A stretch of 64,000 bases of DNA from Paenibacillus planticolens (lineage in GTDB: Bacteria; Bacillota; Bacilli; Paenibacillales; NBRC-103111), in the NCBI RefSeq assembly GCF_013141725.1, contig NZ_WHNZ01000061.1, positions 434,001-498,000 of the forward strand, written 5' to 3'. The notes beneath the pieces are model-generated. The model saw only the letters and a program-made list of their open reading frames with translations. It ran no database searches and had not been told where the DNA came from. Below, piece by piece: positions 43,519-55,200 of this stretch (position 1 is the stretch's first letter; each line of letters begins with the position of its first letter). Both the position numbers and the translations under genes were made by a program.

Positions 43519-46500
43519 CTATAATTCTTCTAAAACAATGCGGCTGCCACGACCGGAAGGTTCGGCAGGATGTACGATCAATTTGCGGGTCAGTCGCGCC
43601 CGCAGCTCAGGGACATGGGAAATAACGCCTACGGCCAAGCTGTCCATATGCAGTTTCTCCAGCGCTCCGATCACCATATCCAGCAGATCTTGATCCAGCG
43701 TGCCGAAGCCTTCATCCAGGAAGAAGAATTCAAGCGGGTATTCCCCTTTCAGCTGAATCTGCGCAGAGAGCGCGAGCGCCAGCGCCAGCGAGGTAAGAAA
43801 GGTTTCCCCTCCGGACAGTGTGCTGACCGGCCGTTTCACCCCGCCGTTGGCATCATCCCGGATGACGAAGCCACCGCCGGAGTCGACTTCGATCGCATAG
43901 CGCCGGCGTGTCAGTTCACCCAGCCGCTCCGAAGCCGCGCGGCTAACCTGCATGAGCTGCTCTTCGGCGAGATATTCGACGAAGGCATTGGCTTTGAGCA
44001 CGGCTTGCAGCTTGCCAAGCCGTTCCAACTGCGCCGCCTGCTCGATACGGCGCGTTTCAAGCTCGCGCCAGCGCGTATGCCGCACTGCAAGCTCGCTGGC
44101 CCCCTGGGCCGCTTTGGCCCGCGCTTCCAGCGCAGCCTCCGCTGCGGCCTTGGCTGCGCTCAGCTGCGCCTGCGTGAGCGCCCACTCGGCCGCGCTTAGC
44201 ACGCGGCCCTGCAGCTTCGCTGCCAGCTGCGCCAGCTGGGCGCGCAGCGCCTGCTCGCGCTCGCGGTGCTCCGCCGCAAGCTGAGCCCACAGGCGGCGCT
44301 GCTCAGGCGCCAGCGCCGCAGCCGCTGCGGCTTCGCGCGACGCGAAGCCGTTCTCTTCGAGCGCGCTATGCAGCGCGCGCTCGGTTTGGGCGAGCTGCCG
44401 CGCCGCGGCGGCAGCGGCTTCGGCGGCGGCGCTGTAGCGCTGCGCCGCCTGGAGCTGCTCGCGCTGCGCCTGCGCATGCGCGAGCTTGGTTTGCTGCGCG
44501 AGCTGCCGCAGCCGCTCAAGCGCGGAGGTCGCCTCCGCGATGAACTGCGGCACAGCCGCGCCGGGCGCGCGCAAAGCGAGCTGCCGCGACTTGTCGGCGG
44601 CGAGCTGCGCCAAGCCCTGCAGCCGTTCATGCAGCTGCAGGGCGGTGCGATCCTGCTCCAGCAGTTCGCGCTGGAGCACCTCGATGTTCCTCGTCAGCTC
44701 CTCGAGGAAAGGGACGCTCTTCTCAATCCGGCTGCGAAGTTCATCCGCAAGACGCTCGCTCTCAAGCAGGGAGTCAAGCTGCTGCTCAACTTGCTCCCAA
44801 ACCAATTCAGCGAATGTCTCTTGCCAGCTCTGCCGCTTTTCGTCCAAGGAAATCTGCAAAAGCTTTAACTTGCTTTCCGCTTCATGCCGCAACTGGTCGG
44901 CTGCCTCCAGCTGAGCGTTCACCTGCACGAGCTGCTGGTCGCAACGTACTTGTTCTTTTTGCAAGCGATTATATACGCTTTCTAATGTTTCGAAAGCGTT
45001 CTGCTGGCTTTGCGCGAGAGACGCCGTATTTTCCCATTTTGACGTTAGACCCTCTATGGTGATCTCCGTTTGCCCTTCGCCCCTGCTTATTGCCGTTTCC
45101 TCAGCTGTACCGGCTGCAACTTGCCGCCAAGCAAGATAAGCTTGTCCTTCCGCCTCTGCCTGCGATGAAACAGACAACTCCAGTGCTTGTTGATGAAGTG
45201 CGCCCCATTTGCGAAGCAGTTGATTATGCGTAAACACGAGTTCTTTCGCCAACTGCAGCAGTTGTTCGCCTTGATGAATATGTGCTTCCGCGTTATCGGG
45301 CTTGTTCAGCCCATCGTCAGCAGCGCTCCCCTCCTTGGAATTGAGGAAAGGATGCTCGGTGGAACCGCAAACGGGACACTGCTCCCCATCTTGCAAATCA
45401 TTCGCCAATAGGGCGGCCAAGGCATGACGTTCTTCCATTTTCCAACGTCTTTTCTGCTCGTCCAGGAAAGCTTGCAGCTCTGGAACAAACGCTGAAAAAC
45501 CGCTGATTTGGCTTTGAATTCCGGCTCCTGTATCATCCGATTGCTTCAACCATGCAGCTATCTCGCTTTGCAATTCCCCCTGCAACGCAAGCCATTGCTG
45601 CTTGTTCCGCTCCACGGCTGCATAAGCTGCGGCTTTATCCGCTTTGCTTTTTTGAGCTTCTTCGCCTTGCAGTTGAAGCTGCTCGAACGTCTTTTTCTCA
45701 TGAACCGCTTTTTGCAGCAGTTGTCTGCTGGACGCACTCGTCTCTACGGTTTTCAACTGCTCTTTGAGAGCGGTTTGCTTAAGAATCGCCTTTTGCTTCG
45801 TTTCTTCTTGCTTCGTTATTTCTGTCTGCAGCCTCGCGACATGCGACTTGGCTTCAGCTTCTTGCTTCTGAGCCGTTTGAATCTGCGCTTGAACCTGATT
45901 CAACTCCTGTTGAATGACAAGCGCTTGCTCCAGCTGATCAAGCCGAAGCATGAGCGGACCTTCCTCTCGCGCTAATTCCTGCTGCGCCAGGTCCGATTTG
46001 TCCGCAGCCGTTTGATGCGCGATTTCCGCCGCCTGCTGATGGGCTGTCGCTTGCTCCAGCTGAGCCTGACTTGTTCGAACATCATTTACAGCTAAACCAT
46101 GCTGTTCCAGATAAGGCTTAACGCGATCCGCTTGCTCATCTTTTTGGAGCAGCAACTCTTTCTCCCGAATGTCCGGTTCTTGTTCTTGCTGCTTGCGAGC
46201 GTCTAGTTCGAGCTTCTCTTTCTCCTGCTGCCACTCAAACACCTGTTTCTGTTCCTCATAGTTCTTTTCCTGCTGGGCAAGCAGCTGGCGGCTGCGAACC
46301 GCTTCTTCCTCCGCTTGCGCAAGTCTTGCATTCGCTTCCTGCAGCGCTTGTTCCGAAGCATCCCCAAGGCCCGCCTGTTCAGCAGCAAGCTGCTTCACGG
46401 AACTATCCGTTTCCTTCACTTTGGAACTCACTTTAGCGCTGAGATGATCACCATACTGTTCGAGATGAAAAAGACGCTGCAGCATTTGCCGGCGATCTTT

Positions 46501-46992
46501 CCCCGTCAACGTTAGAAATTCAGCGAATTTCCCCTGCGGAAGCACGACCGCTCTCGTAAAATCCTGCATGGACAGCCCCAAAATCTGCTGCACCTGCTGG
46601 TTGACTTCGCCCGCTTTGTCGGCAAGCACAATCGTTTCGTTCTCTTTGATATGTAAAAGGCGCGTTATCGTGCTGTTAATGGAGGTTTCTGTCCCACGCT
46701 TGAACTGCCGCTCAACCTGATAACGTTCTGTGCCGACTGCGTTCGTTAGCTCGAACGTAAAGGAAACGAATAGCGTTTGTTCGGCATGATTCATAATGGC
46801 TTGCGTGCCGCCGCTGGCTCTCTCCACCTTGCCGTACAAGGCCAGGGTGATCGCATCCAAGATCGATGATTTCCCGCTGCCGGTTGGCCCGAAGATGCCA
46901 AACACGCCTGCATCCACTAATTGGCCGAACTGAATCGTCTGCAATTCACGATAACTTTGAAGCCCCGACATCTGCAACTGAATAGGACGCAA
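43519..46992 (-). CDS. sbcC: Nuclease SbcCD, ATPase subunit SbcC
   Basis: This Rad50-type ATPase works with SbcD to open hairpins and protein-blocked DNA ends. The 1157-residue protein has Walker A FGPTGSGKSS near residue 35. Two very long coiled-coil arms flank a zinc hook CPVC (residues 539-542, in DGEQCPVCGSTEHPF). The C-terminal signature is LSGGETFLTSLALALALS with Walker B FFFLDEGFGTLD. The second arm (bases about 44050-44640) is extremely GC-rich and Ala/Arg/Glu-rich, unlike the rest. TTG 46992 after AAAGGAG is the start. It is the last gene of addB-addA-sbcD-sbcC. Confidence 0.96.
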   Translation of the reverse strand: MRPIQLQMSGLQSYRELQTIQFGQLVDAGVFGIFGPTGSGKSSILDAITLALYGKVERASGGTQAIMNHAEQTLFVSFTFELTNAVGTERYQVERQFKRGTETSINSTITRLLHIKENETIVLADKAGEVNQQVQQILGLSMQDFTRAVVLPQGKFAEFLTLTGKDRRQMLQRLFHLEQYGDHLSAKVSSKVKETDSSVKQLAAEQAGLGDASEQALQEANARLAQAEEEAVRSRQLLAQQEKNYEEQKQVFEWQQEKEKLELDARKQQEQEPDIREKELLLQKDEQADRVKPYLEQHGLAVNDVRTSQAQLEQATAHQQAAEIAHQTAADKSDLAQQELAREEGPLMLRLDQLEQALVIQQELNQVQAQIQTAQKQEAEAKSHVARLQTEITKQEETKQKAILKQTALKEQLKTVETSASSRQLLQKAVHEKKTFEQLQLQGEEAQKSKADKAAAYAAVERNKQQWLALQGELQSEIAAWLKQSDDTGAGIQSQISGFSAFVPELQAFLDEQKRRWKMEERHALAALLANDLQDGEQCPVCGSTEHPFLNSKEGSAADDGLNKPDNAEAHIHQGEQLLQLAKELVFTHNQLLRKWGALHQQALELSVSSQAEAEGQAYLAWRQVAAGTAEETAISRGEGQTEITIEGLTSKWENTASLAQSQQNAFETLESVYNRLQKEQVRCDQQLVQVNAQLEAADQLRHEAESKLKLLQISLDEKRQSWQETFAELVWEQVEQQLDSLLESERLADELRSRIEKSVPFLEELTRNIEVLQRELLEQDRTALQLHERLQGLAQLAADKSRQLALRAPGAAVPQFIAEATSALERLRQLAQQTKLAHAQAQREQLQAAQRYSAAAEAAAAAARQLAQTERALHSALEENGFASREAAAAAALAPEQRRLWAQLAAEHREREQALRAQLAQLAAKLQGRVLSAAEWALTQAQLSAAKAAAEAALEARAKAAQGASELAVRHTRWRELETRRIEQAAQLERLGKLQAVLKANAFVEYLAEEQLMQVSRAASERLGELTRRRYAIEVDSGGGFVIRDDANGGVKRPVSTLSGGETFLTSLALALALSAQIQLKGEYPLEFFFLDEGFGTLDQDLLDMVIGALEKLHMDSLAVGVISHVPELRARLTRKLIVHPAEPSGRGSRIVLEEL

Positions 46993-47051
46993 ATCGAAGA
47001 TCTCCTTTCATCCTTAAATTATCCACAAGCAATACTCGGGAATAAAACGGT

Positions 47052-48233
47052 CTATTCCCCCAATGAGTCAGCCATCTCTTTTTCTTGCACCAATTCCAAA
47101 AATAGCCGGACTAACTCAGGTTCAGGCTGCGCTCCACCGGTTTGACGCGCGTAGAAACGGGTAAAATGCTCCTCCATGGATAAGTCTGCTTTCGCTACAG
47201 CAGCGCGAGCTGCTTCCACCTCCGGGTAGATCGGTCGAATGTGAATAAAACCCTCATAGGCTTTGCGCAATGCTTGAATCTGCTCAATGGACATGGCTGC
47301 GGTCATCGTTACTTCCAAGTCGATCCATGCCGTAGCGTCCCGCCCTTCTTCCAACCATTGATGCACCTGTCCGATGCCTTCTTTGGCTTTCCAGCTTACC
47401 AGCGGCCTTCCGGAAGTCAGGAAGATCTCTTTGGGCTCAGCGGATTGTCCAGGAGCTAGATCTAGGACCGTAACAGACTTCGCTTGTCCGGCTTCCGAGA
47501 AGCTGTAGGCCAGAGGAGATCCGCAATAGCGGATTGGAGAAGCCGCCTTTACGTTCTGCGGTCGGTGCAAATGTCCAAGCGCTACATACTGCGCTCCGGC
47601 CGTCAACGCATTTGTATCCACTGTATAGGCTCCGCCCACTTGAATCGGACGTTCGGATTCCGTAGATTCTTGGCCGCCAAGCACATACAAATGACTCATA
47701 ATCAAATTTACCGTATCCGGCTGGAAAAATTGGGCCTGCTTTCGAATTAACGCGCCAACCCGCTCCGAATATTTACTGCGGAGCACTTCCTCTTCCGCGA
47801 CATCGGACAGCAGCTCCTTCAATCGGGATTCCGAAGGATAAGGCAGCGCGATTAAGCGAGCCATCTCCCCCGTTCTGGCAATACCGATCGACTGAATATC
47901 AGGCACGGGCAATCCAATGATCGTGATCCCTTGCTTCGCAGCAAGCGGGCCTGATGCGGCTAAACGATCCGGGTGATCATGATTTCCCGAAATAATGGCA
48001 ACATGCCGCTTCCCGCCTTCCGCCAAGCGGGCGATGCCTTCGTAGAAGAGCTGCTCCGCTGCCGCAGGCGGATTCACACTGTCGTAAATGTCCCCTGCAA
48101 TCAAAACGAGATCGATGGCCTCTTCTTTGACAATTCGCACAAGCTCATCGACGAAAGCCGTCTGTTCCTCCAACCGGCTCCGGCCTTCGAGGGATCGGCC
48201 GAAATGCCAATCCCCTGTGTGTAAAATCCGCAT
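47052..48233 (-). CDS. sbcD: Nuclease SbcCD, nuclease subunit SbcD
   Basis: This Mre11-type metallophosphoesterase is the nuclease partner of SbcC. All phosphoesterase motifs are present: ILHTGDWHFGR at the N-terminus, LIAGDIYD, ISGNHDHPDR, LYVLGG with the metal-binding His just before it, and VALGHLHRPQ. Length is 393 residues. ATG 48233 follows GGAGGTTGAGGT. The gene starts 15 bases after addA and is followed by sbcC after 59 bases. Confidence 0.96.
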   Translation of the reverse strand: MRILHTGDWHFGRSLEGRSRLEEQTAFVDELVRIVKEEAIDLVLIAGDIYDSVNPPAAAEQLFYEGIARLAEGGKRHVAIISGNHDHPDRLAASGPLAAKQGITIIGLPVPDIQSIGIARTGEMARLIALPYPSESRLKELLSDVAEEEVLRSKYSERVGALIRKQAQFFQPDTVNLIMSHLYVLGGQESTESERPIQVGGAYTVDTNALTAGAQYVALGHLHRPQNVKAASPIRYCGSPLAYSFSEAGQAKSVTVLDLAPGQSAEPKEIFLTSGRPLVSWKAKEGIGQVHQWLEEGRDATAWIDLEVTMTAAMSIEQIQALRKAYEGFIHIRPIYPEVEAARAAVAKADLSMEEHFTRFYARQTGGAQPEPELVRLFLELVQEKEMADSLGE

Positions 48234-48248
48234 ACCTCAACCTCCGCT

Positions 48249-51200
48249 CTACATTTCCAGCAATCTCGCCCCATCAAAGAAGTACAGAAACTTGCCGCTT
48301 ATCGGCCGCTTCCAAATATGTTCCACAGCCCGTGAATACAGCGATATTTGCTTCTCGTAACGCAATTGAAGCTCGGCATCGCTGCTGCCCTTCACGGCAT
48401 CCGTTTTATAATCCACAAGAACGAGTCCCAGCTCGTCTTCAAATAAACAATCGATAACGCCTTGAATCAATACCGTCTCACCGGTCGTGGAACGATCGAT
48501 TCCTGCATACACTTCTTCCGCAGGCAAACCATAGCTGAATGGCACCTCACGCTGCACATTCGCGGCCTGTATCATCCGCAAGCCAACCTCCGTCGAGAAA
48601 AATTGCAGAACCACAGGAATGTCCACGACAGCGCTTTGCTCCACGGTAAGGGTTTGTTTCTCCAGCATTTCGTTTAACGTGGCTTGAACGCTGGCTTCCG
48701 TTGGTATTTCCTGCAAGCTGAGGTTCTGCATAACCGCATGAACAATCGTTCCTTTTTCGGCAGCGGTTAATTTCTTCTCTTCCATAAATCTAGGTCTGCG
48801 CCATACGGTAGAAGCGGTCTTCTGAGTGGCTGTTGCTGCGCCGGCAGATCCCTCTAAAGCCGCAGCAGCACTGCCAATCGGAAGCTCCATTTCATCCGCA
48901 ATTCGATTCATCTCCGACAATCGTTTGATTTCGGAAACAGTCGTTTTGGCAAAAAGTTTTGGCGCATCCGGGTACGTATAATCCCAAGCAAGCTTGTCGT
49001 CCAACCAGCTTTGCCAGTCGCCTGACGCCGCAACAGCTTGCAGATGACGAATATTTTCCATCCGGCCCGCATCCGGCGTATATGTTTCCTCTTCCGGCGA
49101 TTCAACCTCTTGCAAGCTCTCAGGCAAAATAACCGTCAGCTTCCACTTGGAATCATCGTGCAGGAGCCGCACGCCAGAGGAGGCCTCGCTAATCCCCAGC
49201 CGCTCTCTCCATAACGTACTGTCCGGATGACGAAGCAGCGCAGGGCCTACCCAATCCAGATAACTCTTGGCTTTGGCCAGTTCAAAGTCCGGCAAATACC
49301 ACTCGCTTCTGGAGAGATGGCGTCCCCAGCCACGCAGTAATTTTTCCAACGATTTCACCGTTCCCAGCAAATAAAGCTTCTCTCTGGCCCGTGTTAAAGC
49401 GACATACAGAACCCGCATTTCCTCGGCTAGAAGCTCCAGCTTCATGCGTCTTTTGATCGCCAGCGATGGCAAGGTTGGATAGCTGACGCGCAACGCCGTA
49501 TCTACAAATCGAGGTCCGAAACCAAGCTCCTTGTGAAGCAGAAACGCTTCGTTCAAATCCCGCTGATTAAACATTTTGGCCATGCCCGCCACGAAAACAA
49601 CAGGGAACTCCAAACCTTTACTTTTGTGAATGGACATAATCCGCACAACATCCTCTTGTTCACCGAGCGCACGCGCAGTCCCCAGATCGCCGCCGCTTTC
49701 TTTCATGCGTTCGATAAAACGAAGGAACCGGAATAATCCGCGCAAGGACGTGCTTTCATATTGCCTAGCCCGATCATACAAGGCCCGTAAATTCGCTTGT
49801 CTTTGCATTCCTCCGGGCAAACCTCCGGCGAAATCATAGTAACCCGTCTGGCGGTAAATCTGCCAAATTAAATCGGCCAATGAGCCCTGTCTGGCTTCAT
49901 TTCGCCACTCTTCCAGCAGCGTTAAGAAATAGCGAAGTTTCTGGCATAAAGCTTCATTGCCTGGCGAACTTTCACCATTAACGAGCTGCAGCACAGACTC
50001 ATAGAAAGGCACCAATTTATCCGCAACGCGAATTTGCGCAAGGTCTTCAGCCGAGAGTTGAACGACAGGCGATCGCAGCACCGCAGCTAGCGGGACATCC
50101 TGATACGGATTGTCGATGACCTTCAATAACGAAAGCATCACTTCCACTTCCGTAGCGGAAAAGTACCCCGTGCTTAGCTCCGCATAGGCAGGTATTCCCT
50201 GTTTTTTGAGCTCCTCGATGAGAATCGGCGACCATTGTTGGGTGGCACGCAGCAGGATCACGATATCGCGGTACGTGGCAGGCCGGTCCCCTCCGGTTCT
50301 TTTATCAAAAACCTGGAAAACTTCCCGTCCGTCCGCGCCTAACAAACTTCTGATTTGACTCGCAATCGTTCTCGCTTCCAGTTGAGCTGTTTCGAGTTCT
50401 TGCGCTTCCATAACGGAATCGGGGGGAGTCGTTTCCCCCTGACCCGAAGAGTCCGAAAACTCTTCCTCCTCATCTCCCGAAGCCGAAGAATCCGCCTTAT
50501 CCGAAGCATCGCTGCCACGGTCGATAATCATCATTTCTACCGAGCAATCCGAAGCGGATGGCGGGTATCCCGCTCCATACACAAGTTCAGCCCGCTCATC
50601 ATAGGCGATTTCCCCGACAGATTCATTCATGATTTGTTTGAACAAAAAATTCACTGCATGCACAACTTGAAGGCGGCTCCGGAAATTCCGCGCCAAGTCG
50701 ATACGTCCGCCTGGAGAAGCGTTTAACGTCATTTCATCCTTATTGGAACGGTACGCCTTGTACTTTTCCAGAAAAAGTCCTGGCTCTGCAAGCCGGAACC
50801 GATAAATACTTTGTTTCACGTCACCAACCATAAACCGGTTCCCAGGTCTTGTATTCGAAATTAATTCGACAATAGCCTCTTGTACGCGATTGGTGTCTTG
50901 ATATTCATCCAAAAGCACTTCCGCAAATTGTTGCCGATAAGCAATTGCTGCTTCAGAAGGCACTAATTCCCCCGGAATCGAGCCCGGCGCACTCAAAATT
51001 TGCAGACAGTAATGCTCCAAGTCGGCAAAATCGATCAAACCTTTCGCTTGCTTGCCAGCTTGGTATCGCGCTCCGAAATCGACGACCATATCGACCAGGG
51101 TATGCAGCAATGGCGCCATCTCAGCGATCTCCTGATGAAACTGTTCCGGTGTTCGGCCGAACAACTCTTCCTGAATCGTTTTGATTTGGTCCTTGGCTTT

Positions 51201-52220
51201 GTTGCGAAGCTCCTTGACTTCCTCCTGCATCTCTTTGTCGTAGTCATCGCCCCGGCAAGCTTTAAGCTTGCCAAACTCGACGGTTTGAAAACCCTGATAC
51301 AAAACGGACCACGGATAAGTGGTCGTTTCCAATAAATTGTTCACGAGCAGGAGATCCTCGCGCAAATTGTCCAAATACGGGGCTGGCCCGCCCGGCGCTT
51401 CCGCGATGTCAATCGCTTGGCGCAGCAAGTCTGCTGCACCTTCCAAATCCAGCGTCAAGTCGCGAATCAAACTCTGCTCCCAGAGTGAATAATCGGCGGG
51501 CGCAGCGGCTGCCGCAACGTAGGGCAGCGCCTCCAAAGCGAGGGGAGCCGATTCCTCCGTCCCCTCCAGCGCAGCAGGCGCCGGCGGCCCAAACATCGAA
51601 GCCGTCGCTCTTAGCCAGTGCTCCGGCCACGGATGACTGCGCGACACATCATACAGCTTCTGTATCAGCTGCATGATCGCGTCGTCGTTGCGCTCGCCGC
51701 TGAACGAATCAACGAGCCGCCAGAAGGCGCTGTTCTCTCCGCTTACGGCGTAATATTCCTCGAGCATGCCGCCAAGCAAGTCTTGGCGAAGCAGCTCGGC
51801 TTCCGTTTCATTCGCGATCCGGAAGCCGGGATCCAACCGAATGACGCTGAAGTAGCGCTGCACGACTTCCAAACAGAAGGAGTGCAGCGTCGTAATTGAA
51901 GCGCGTCCCATAAGCGCGAGCTGCTTCCGCAGATGCTGCGAATGCGGCTGCTTCATCAATTCTTTTTCCAGCGCATCGCGAATCCGGTGTTTCATCTCTG
52001 AGGCGGCCGCTTTGGTGAACGTCGCGACAAGCAGCCGATCCACGTCCACCGGTTCCCACTCATCCGAAATTCTGCGGATAATCCGTTCTACGAGGACAGC
52101 CGTTTTGCCTGAACCCGCAGCTGCGGCGACCAGCATATTTTGCCCCTTGAGTGTAATCGCGTCCCATTGATCGTCCGTCCATGTACTTCCGGGAGGCTTA
52201 GGCTGTTGTTGTTTATTCAT
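48249..52220 (-). CDS. addA: ATP-dependent helicase/nuclease subunit A (AddA)
   Basis: AddA is the UvrD-like helicase and nuclease of AddAB, the Firmicute counterpart of RecBCD. The 1323-residue protein has Walker A AAAGSGKTAVL near residue 35. Helicase motif II lies in LLDEYQDTNRVQ, with further motifs GDVKQSIYRFRLAEP and MSIHKSKGLEFPVVFVAGM. The C-terminal RecB-type nuclease domain shows VLVDYKTDAV, with the catalytic Asp and Lys. ATG 52220, nine bases after AAAGGAG, replaces the longer frame that overlaps addB. Confidence 0.97.
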   Translation of the reverse strand: MNKQQQPKPPGSTWTDDQWDAITLKGQNMLVAAAAGSGKTAVLVERIIRRISDEWEPVDVDRLLVATFTKAAASEMKHRIRDALEKELMKQPHSQHLRKQLALMGRASITTLHSFCLEVVQRYFSVIRLDPGFRIANETEAELLRQDLLGGMLEEYYAVSGENSAFWRLVDSFSGERNDDAIMQLIQKLYDVSRSHPWPEHWLRATASMFGPPAPAALEGTEESAPLALEALPYVAAAAAPADYSLWEQSLIRDLTLDLEGAADLLRQAIDIAEAPGGPAPYLDNLREDLLLVNNLLETTTYPWSVLYQGFQTVEFGKLKACRGDDYDKEMQEEVKELRNKAKDQIKTIQEELFGRTPEQFHQEIAEMAPLLHTLVDMVVDFGARYQAGKQAKGLIDFADLEHYCLQILSAPGSIPGELVPSEAAIAYRQQFAEVLLDEYQDTNRVQEAIVELISNTRPGNRFMVGDVKQSIYRFRLAEPGLFLEKYKAYRSNKDEMTLNASPGGRIDLARNFRSRLQVVHAVNFLFKQIMNESVGEIAYDERAELVYGAGYPPSASDCSVEMMIIDRGSDASDKADSSASGDEEEEFSDSSGQGETTPPDSVMEAQELETAQLEARTIASQIRSLLGADGREVFQVFDKRTGGDRPATYRDIVILLRATQQWSPILIEELKKQGIPAYAELSTGYFSATEVEVMLSLLKVIDNPYQDVPLAAVLRSPVVQLSAEDLAQIRVADKLVPFYESVLQLVNGESSPGNEALCQKLRYFLTLLEEWRNEARQGSLADLIWQIYRQTGYYDFAGGLPGGMQRQANLRALYDRARQYESTSLRGLFRFLRFIERMKESGGDLGTARALGEQEDVVRIMSIHKSKGLEFPVVFVAGMAKMFNQRDLNEAFLLHKELGFGPRFVDTALRVSYPTLPSLAIKRRMKLELLAEEMRVLYVALTRAREKLYLLGTVKSLEKLLRGWGRHLSRSEWYLPDFELAKAKSYLDWVGPALLRHPDSTLWRERLGISEASSGVRLLHDDSKWKLTVILPESLQEVESPEEETYTPDAGRMENIRHLQAVAASGDWQSWLDDKLAWDYTYPDAPKLFAKTTVSEIKRLSEMNRIADEMELPIGSAAAALEGSAGAATATQKTASTVWRRPRFMEEKKLTAAEKGTIVHAVMQNLSLQEIPTEASVQATLNEMLEKQTLTVEQSAVVDIPVVLQFFSTEVGLRMIQAANVQREVPFSYGLPAEEVYAGIDRSTTGETVLIQGVIDCLFEDELGLVLVDYKTDAVKGSSDAELQLRYEKQISLYSRAVEHIWKRPISGKFLYFFDGARLLEM

Positions 52221-52245
52221 GAAGGGTTTCTCCTTTCCGGCTTGA

Positions 52246-55200
52246 TTAGGCCTTGACATTTTGCTCCAATTCGGACCAAAGCTGATCTTTTCCTCGTTGT
52301 TTCAATAGGTGCACTTCATTACCCTCAAACAAGGGATCAAACTGACAAATCGATTTATAAGAGCAGTGCAAGCAGGCCGTTTTTTTGCCTAAACGGTAAG
52401 GACTAATGTCCACATGGCCATCTGTAATATCGGTCCCGATCTGCTTGACTTGTTTGCGTACATATTTGCGAAGCGTGTCCCACTGTTCATCGGTTGCAAC
52501 AGACGAGCTTGAGTAGAAGCTGCCGTCTTTCTTCAAGGCAACCGGAATCAACTGGGAGTGACCCGCGCTTTTCAGCAGTTCATCATCCATCAAACCGACC
52601 ACTTCCGCATCAGCGGTAATTAAGCCTTTCATTTTATAGCGTTTGCGCAGTTCTTTTTCAATTTGATCAAGATCCAGCGCGTTTTTTTGCTGAAGCATTG
52701 GGTTATGCACATGGAAATACAGCACGCCCGCCGGCTTAGCCGCAATTCCCAACCACTGCTCTGCATGCGTGATAATGACGTCCAGATACGTCAGCATTTG
52801 GAGCGACAGCCCGTAGTACACCTCAGATAACTGCAAAGAAGTCGAGCTCGATTTATAATCAATGACGCGTAAAAGAACGCCCTGCTCGCCTTCTGCGCGA
52901 TCGACCCGGTCGATTCGGCCGATAATTTCCATCGTGCAGCCATTCTCAAGCTCAAAGGTCAGAGGCGGCAATTCCTTCCCAGGTCCAAAATCAATTTCCA
53001 AACCCAGCGGTTCAAACTGTCCATGCTTCGCATGTTCGCCAAGCACGACAGCTGCCCGGCCTACAACCTGCTTCAATTTGCGCGCGATATAGGCATACCG
53101 GCTTGAACTGAGCAAAATTTCGCCTTGCAGCCTTGGCGCAAGCTCATCGACAACCTGTGCGGAACGCTCCATGCACTGTTCAGCCGTCAAGGAGCCCCAG
53201 TCGAGTTGATCCTGCTGCAGCTTTTGGACAAACTGGTTCAAAGCCGCATGGAACAACTGCCCGATATCCGGAGCATCCAGCCGGTACACACGTCTTTCCT
53301 GCAGTCTTAAACCGTGGGAAACAAAGTGGGAGAAAGGACACGCCACATACTTCTCCATGCGGGAGACGCTCGCCCGCAAATTTTGACCGTATAACAGCTT
53401 GCTTGTCCGGGGGCTAAGCCCCTTTTCTTGATTCGTATATAACAAAGCCTGAACGACCGATTGCAGCTTCATCTGCCAAATTGGCTTATCCGCAAACCAG
53501 TTGTACGTTTCCCACCAAAGGTTGTCGATCCGTCCTCCCAGCATCCAATGCTTCATGCGGACAGCCAAATAAGAAATCGCTTGATTCGGGTGGGCAATGT
53601 AAGCAGACTGCTCCTGTGCGGAAGCTTCATTAGATGGCTCAGCCAGCAAAAGCGGCGCTTCCGTTCCCGGGAAAAGCTGACGCATTTGCTTAATAAGCTC
53701 GGAGGGCAGAAGCGACTTCCCTTCTTCATCAGCTAACGGATAGCTCATCCACAGCCTCTTGCCCGGCACCGTTAAGGAGGTGTACACGATAAACTGCTCG
53801 TCGAGCAGCTTGCGGCGGCTGCCGTCCGCCATCGGTAAACCCGAATCGGTCAGAACGGTTCTTTCCGCTTCCGTCAGCACCCCTTTTTCAGCCATTTGCG
53901 CCGGGATAACGCCATCGTTCACACCTAATATGTAAGCATAACGGATACCGCTGGAGCGCGTACGGTCCATACTCCCGATGAGCAATTGATCCATCGATGG
54001 CGGGACCAGGCCAAGCTTCATGCTTTCCATCCCCGTCTCAATCAGACCGCCAAACAACTCCAAAGACAGTTCGTCTTCTCCCATCGTCTCGACCAGTTGA
54101 TCCAGCATGTCCATCACACTGTCCCACATTTGACCATGCTCTCTGGCTTTTTCCGGTTTGCCTTCGGAGATCGCCTGCTGGCTCAATGCTTCCAATTTGT
54201 CCGGCGCTTGCACCGTTACCAGACACTCATACAACGCCGTGACTTGATCTTTGACCGATTTGGCCTGTTGCAAAGACTTGGCAAAAGCAAGCAAGGGTCT
54301 GACAACCCAATCTTTACTCGTATTCAGTGCATCCAGCTCCGCTGTTTGCTCCTGAACCTGGCTATCGGCTTGCTCCAAATTGGCTCGGAACTTAAACGTC
54401 CATGGCTTGCCATCCGTCCAACGATAGCCTTGAATACCGAAAGCAAGCACATAATTTTCTAATTTATCCAGCTCTGTCCGCTGATTAGCAGCTTCAGCCG
54501 GAATCAACAGATCGGTCTTAATGCAGCGGAATACAGCATCGTAATGCCAATTATGCTGTACGACTTCCAGCGCCGAACGAATAAACTCAACCAGCGGGTG
54601 ATGCAGAACAGACCTTTTTTGGTCAAAAAAGTGCGGGATCTCATAATCCGTCAAAATCGCCTTCAACAAATCCTGATACCCTTCCATATTCCGTACCATA
54701 ACCGCAATTTCCCGCCATCGCACACCTTGCTCGCGAACGAGGTGCAGCATATCCCGAATCGCACCTTCTACTTCCGCACGGCGATGAACGGCTTCCTTGA
54801 TAACGAGTTGATCGCTTAGCTTCTCACCAGGTGCCGGTTGGTAACGCTGTGCCGCTCCGCCAATACGGCGATCGAAATGGCGCTCCAAATAGCCAAGAGC
54901 CGGACTATCCTCATAGCGCGGAGAGCTCTCGGGCGCCAATAGATGTACTTCCGCCTCCTTTAGGCCCAACTGCCAGATCATCTCCTGCATGCGGACCATC
55001 GTCGTTGCCGTAGGGTGAAATAAATCGAGCTCATCCGGCTTATCGCCGGCCTGCAGCTCTCGATCCACGCAAAGCGTCACGGTCACCTGCTTACAATGGG
55101 CAAATAACGCGCCAAGTACAGCAAATTCCTGCGGTGTGAATCCGTGGAAGCCGTCGATCCATATGGAAGCTGACTTCAAATAGGCAGAGTTCGGAATTTG

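Noticed and set aside
44196-44630. Ser/Arg-rich 144-codon frame inside sbcC
   Set aside because: Shadow frame created by the GC-rich Ala/Arg coding of the coiled coil.
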